Positions 61,307 through 64,000 of a stretch of 64,000 nucleotides of DNA are shown in pieces. How positions within the stretch are numbered: position 1 is the first letter of the stretch; every line of letters starts with the position of its first letter. The position numbers and the translations under genes were made by a program. The stretch is from positions 10,168,001 to 10,232,000 of the forward strand of contig OX327702.1 of the NCBI GenBank assembly GCA_946807835.1. Direction: 5' to 3'. The DNA is from Ailanthus altissimus (lineage: Eukaryota > Streptophyta > Magnoliopsida > Sapindales > Simaroubaceae). The notes below the pieces were generated by a model. That model was not told where the DNA came from, made no database searches, and worked only from the letters and a program-made list of their open reading frames with translations.

Positions 61307-61695
61307 GGTAAAAGATAATTAAATCTCGAAATTTTTTTGAAAGTGATACTTTAGTCACCCTAATTTTAAAAATACACAAATATACTCTCATTTATTAACT
61401 TTTTATTTTAATCATAAAAGACACGTATCATAATCTGATGGACACTTATCGATGTTGACTAGCGTTTATTGATCATTGATTAGTGTTAATTGCGTGTAGA
61501 TCAATATTGATCGATGTTGATCAGAGGGGGTGCTAATCAACTGTCGGTCAAGGGTATTATAAAAATTATAATAATTACCATCCAACTTAATAAAAAATGT
61601 TAAACAAAGAGGGTGTATTTGTGTATTTTTGAAACCATGGTGATTAAAGTGTCACTTTGAAAAACCTTTGGGGATCAAGTTATCCTTTATTCTAC
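61307..61695. mobile_element. MITE with ~90-bp TIRs (389 bp)
   Basis: Left arm AAAGTGATACTTTAGTCACC...AAAAATACACAAATATACTC matches the reverse complement of the right arm (AAAGTGACACTTTAATCACC...AAAAATACACAAATACACCC) over about 90 bp. It is flanked by AATTTAC repeats (61300-61306 and 61696-61702), a 7-bp or longer target duplication. The interior carries clustered ATCGATGTTGA / GATCATTGATTAG words that can pair. Superfamily is uncertain; Mutator-like is most likely. Confidence 0.85.
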
Positions 61696-61833
61696 AATTT
61701 ACAAATATCCAAATTGGAGTGTTATACATTTTTAGTTAATACATTTGAAAATTTTAAAAAATTTAATTTATGACATACAATTCATAATTTATTACACTAC
61801 ACATTTAATTAATATAATTTTAATATTAAAAAT

Positions 61834-62940
61834 TTTTAATTTAAGATATTCAATTCATAATTCATTAGTCGATTTAAAAAATTTGAGTGTTACACATTTA
61901 TTTAATACATTGACAAAATTTAAAATTTTTAATTAACAAATTCATTTCGTAATTCTTTAATATGTTTAATTTCTTATAATGGTATTAAAGAAATAAAAAT
62001 GAAATAATTATAAATTCAATTAGAATTGGAATTAGAATTAAAATAAAAATAAAAATAATAATTTTAGTTGAAAATATAATAATTATAATTGAAAATTGAA
62101 ATGAAAATGTAATAATTATAAATTCAGTTGGAATTGAAATTTAAAATGGTAATTGTATGTAATTAAAATTATTTATTAGTACTTTCACATAATTAATTAT
62201 TCAATTAATCTAATTAACTCAATATAACAAATACTTATAATTTTTTTACTACGAATATGAGACAATAAATCATAATAAATTTTATGTTGAATTTAATTAT
62301 TTATCATTTTAATTTCTATCACGTTATATGAATTGAAGATTGATAATTTGTTTTGAATAACTGCATAATTAGTTAGTAATACTAATTTTATTAAATATGA
62401 TATCTGTGTTGTTTCTTTAATTTAAGATATTCAATTCATAATTCATTAGTCGGTTCAAGAAATTTGAGTGTTACACATTTATTTAATACATTTACAAAAT
62501 TTAAAAATTTAAATTAATAAATCCATTTTGGAATTCTTTAATATGTTTAATTTCTTATAATGGTATTAAGGAAATAAAAATGTAATAATTATAAATTCAA
62601 TTAGAATTAGAATTAGAATAAAAATAATAATTAAAGTTGGAAATATAATAATTAGAATTGAAAACTGAAATAAAAATGTAATAATTATAAATTTAGTTGG
62701 AATTGAAATTTAAAATGGTAATTGTATTTATTTGTACTTTTACAGAATTAATTATTCAATTAATCCAATTAACTCAATATAACAAATACATATAATTTTA
62801 CTACGAATATGAGACAATAAAACATAATGAATTTTATGTTGAATTTAATCATTTATCATTTTGATTTTTGTCACGTTATGTGCATTGAAAATTGATAATT
62901 TATTTTGAGTAACTAAATAATTAGTTAGTAATTATTGAGA
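61834..62940. repeat. ~580-bp tandem duplication
   Basis: The block starting TTTAATTTAAGATATTCAAT (61835) through GAGACAATAAATCATAATAA and ATTAGTTAGTAAT is repeated from 62416 with period about 581 bp and some 90% identity by eye. Landmarks GGTATTAAAGAAATAAAAATG and TACTACGAATATGAGAC occur in both. Both copies are AT-rich and non-coding. The leading part also echoes at 61750-61800. Confidence 0.85.
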
Positions 62941-63576
62941 AGATGATTGGAGAATTAAAAAGAGAATTCAATTAATCCAATTAACTCAATAACAAATTCT
63001 TACATTTTTTTAAAATAAAAGTATATTAAATATTTCAAAAAAGGTCTTAAAAATAAAATAAACTCAAAAAACAAAAAAATTAATAAATAAGTATGACAAG
63101 TCTAATTAAAACCTACTTCATATAAAAACTCCAATTAAAACCCATGCCCAAAATATAAACATATAAAAACAATTTAAAAAAAATACCTAAAAACAAACTA
63201 ACTCAAGTTTCAAACTGGCCTAAAAGAGAGACAAAATGTCGAGCACAATCTAATTTTTTTTTTCTTAATCAGGTCCCATCTCAACTCAAATTAGAATCGA
63301 ATTGGATTAAGACAAGACCCCTTTGATTGGGACAAATTTTTTTATCCCAATCAAAAATCAGATTTGATGAGTAAATCAAAAATCAAACATATTCTCACCC
63401 CCACCTTTTTTTACACGGAAGGAGAAGAAGAAGAAAAAAAAAGCATACAATAATTAAAAGTGATGATAGAAGTAATTAACCGGAGACAAAAAGTGAAATA
63501 ATTAACAATGTCTCAATATCAAACAGACGCCACTCTTGACCCACCCGCACTCACAGCTTTGACTTGTCTTCCCAAG
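62941..63576. other. AT-rich DNA, no gene seen
   Basis: No supported frame. A short inverted word pair around 63310-63390 (GACAAATTTTTTTATCCCAATC and nearby ATCAAAAATCAGATTTGAT) is present but too short to call. Confidence 0.4.
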
Positions 63577-63598
63577 ATATATATATATATATATATTA
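63577..63598. repeat. (AT)n microsatellite
   Basis: An uninterrupted run of about 11 AT dinucleotides followed by TATTATATTATTTAATTATTATTA. A likely polymorphic marker. Confidence 0.95.
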
Positions 63599-63653
63599 TA
63601 TTATTTAATTATTATTATCCCTACAATACAGAGTACAGGATACACTACCTCTC

Positions 63654-63760
63654 CTAAAGGTTATCTCCAATTTTCCAGATGTAGACCAAGTCATAAACTT
63701 CACGACAATCATATTCTGTGAGCAGGAAAGAAGGAAATTTTGCTGTAACAAGTAATTTCC
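63654..63760 (-). other. Candidate 3' exon of a minus-strand gene
   Basis: On the minus strand, a splice-acceptor-like ACTTGTTACAG is followed by a frame AKFPSFLLTEYDCREVYDLV...WKIGDNL and a stop. A second, more pyrimidine-rich acceptor (CTTTCCTGCTCACAG) opens an alternative frame NMIVVKFMTWSTSGKLEITF. A third acceptor-like CTTCTTCCAG lies near 63927. The base composition differs from the AT-rich surroundings. I do not recognise the protein; a gene extending beyond the right edge is possible but weakly supported. Confidence 0.25.
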
Positions 63761-64000
63761 CGTATGTGAATAAATAAAAATGAAAGTTATAATTACTTGA
63801 TAATTGAGGTATACAAGAAGAAAGAGAGACTACCAACGATGTAGTAACTTTATATTAGATGACTATAATCAATGCGAGTTCAAAAATCAATTGTGATTAC
63901 AGTCCACGGCTAATAGACATGCTGGAAGAAGAAACATAGGAATTAGTGAAACGAAAAAGAATTGAATGAGAAATGTGTGAGACGCATAATATATTTCATA

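Overview
This window looks like nuclear DNA of a flowering plant, probably a dicot. It is strongly AT-rich and holds a spliced cytosolic HSP70 gene with a typical plant intron position, a fossil exon resembling COP9 signalosome subunit 7, and many nested, degenerate LTR retrotransposons of plant lineages plus small inverted-repeat DNA transposons. I see no prokaryotic features: no operons, ribosome binding sites, CRISPR arrays or tRNA/rRNA genes. The only clearly intact protein-coding gene is the HSP70 at 57134-59814.

Layout. 1-2250: AT-rich DNA with a ~155-bp duplication and three tandem units of exactly 360 bp. 3190-4925: an element with long imperfect terminal inverted repeats. 5453-9860: a decayed plant-mobile-domain-like gene, internally duplicated and broken by a hAT-type insertion. 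11332-11604: a small hAT-like MITE. 12262-15075: a copy of a long copia-type LTR (family A), abutting a minus-strand copia fragment (C, 15076-18110). 18130-22860: Ty3/gypsy Tat/Athila-like remnants, with minus-strand gag-PR-RT and plus-strand pieces of an extra ORF. 23280-34449: a minus-strand family-A copia element whose integrase region is split by a chromovirus-like LTR element (26108-30110). 34680-36250: a Tat/Athila-like 3' end. 36250-39480: low-repeat DNA with one decayed CSN7-like exon. 40000-42100: a minus-strand Tat/Retand-like gag-protease fragment.

43106-55952 is a stack of insertions: copia B contains a family-A copia 3' end, which contains copia D (47203-52968, perfect 5-bp target duplication), which contains a 1380-bp solo LTR (49814-51193). 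A Mutator-like inverted-repeat element also sits in the 3' LTR of copia B (54450-55577). Target-site duplications and matching empty sites in paralogous copies give the order of events.

56945-59927 is the HSP70 gene: a heat shock element and TATA box, a 71-codon first exon, a 737-bp intron and a long second exon ending in the cytosolic EEVD tail. Downstream are a MITE (61307-61695), a ~580-bp tandem duplication, a TA microsatellite and a weak candidate 3' exon of a minus-strand gene at the right edge. I found no convincing new biological system; the value lies in the readable insertion history and a few gene fossils.
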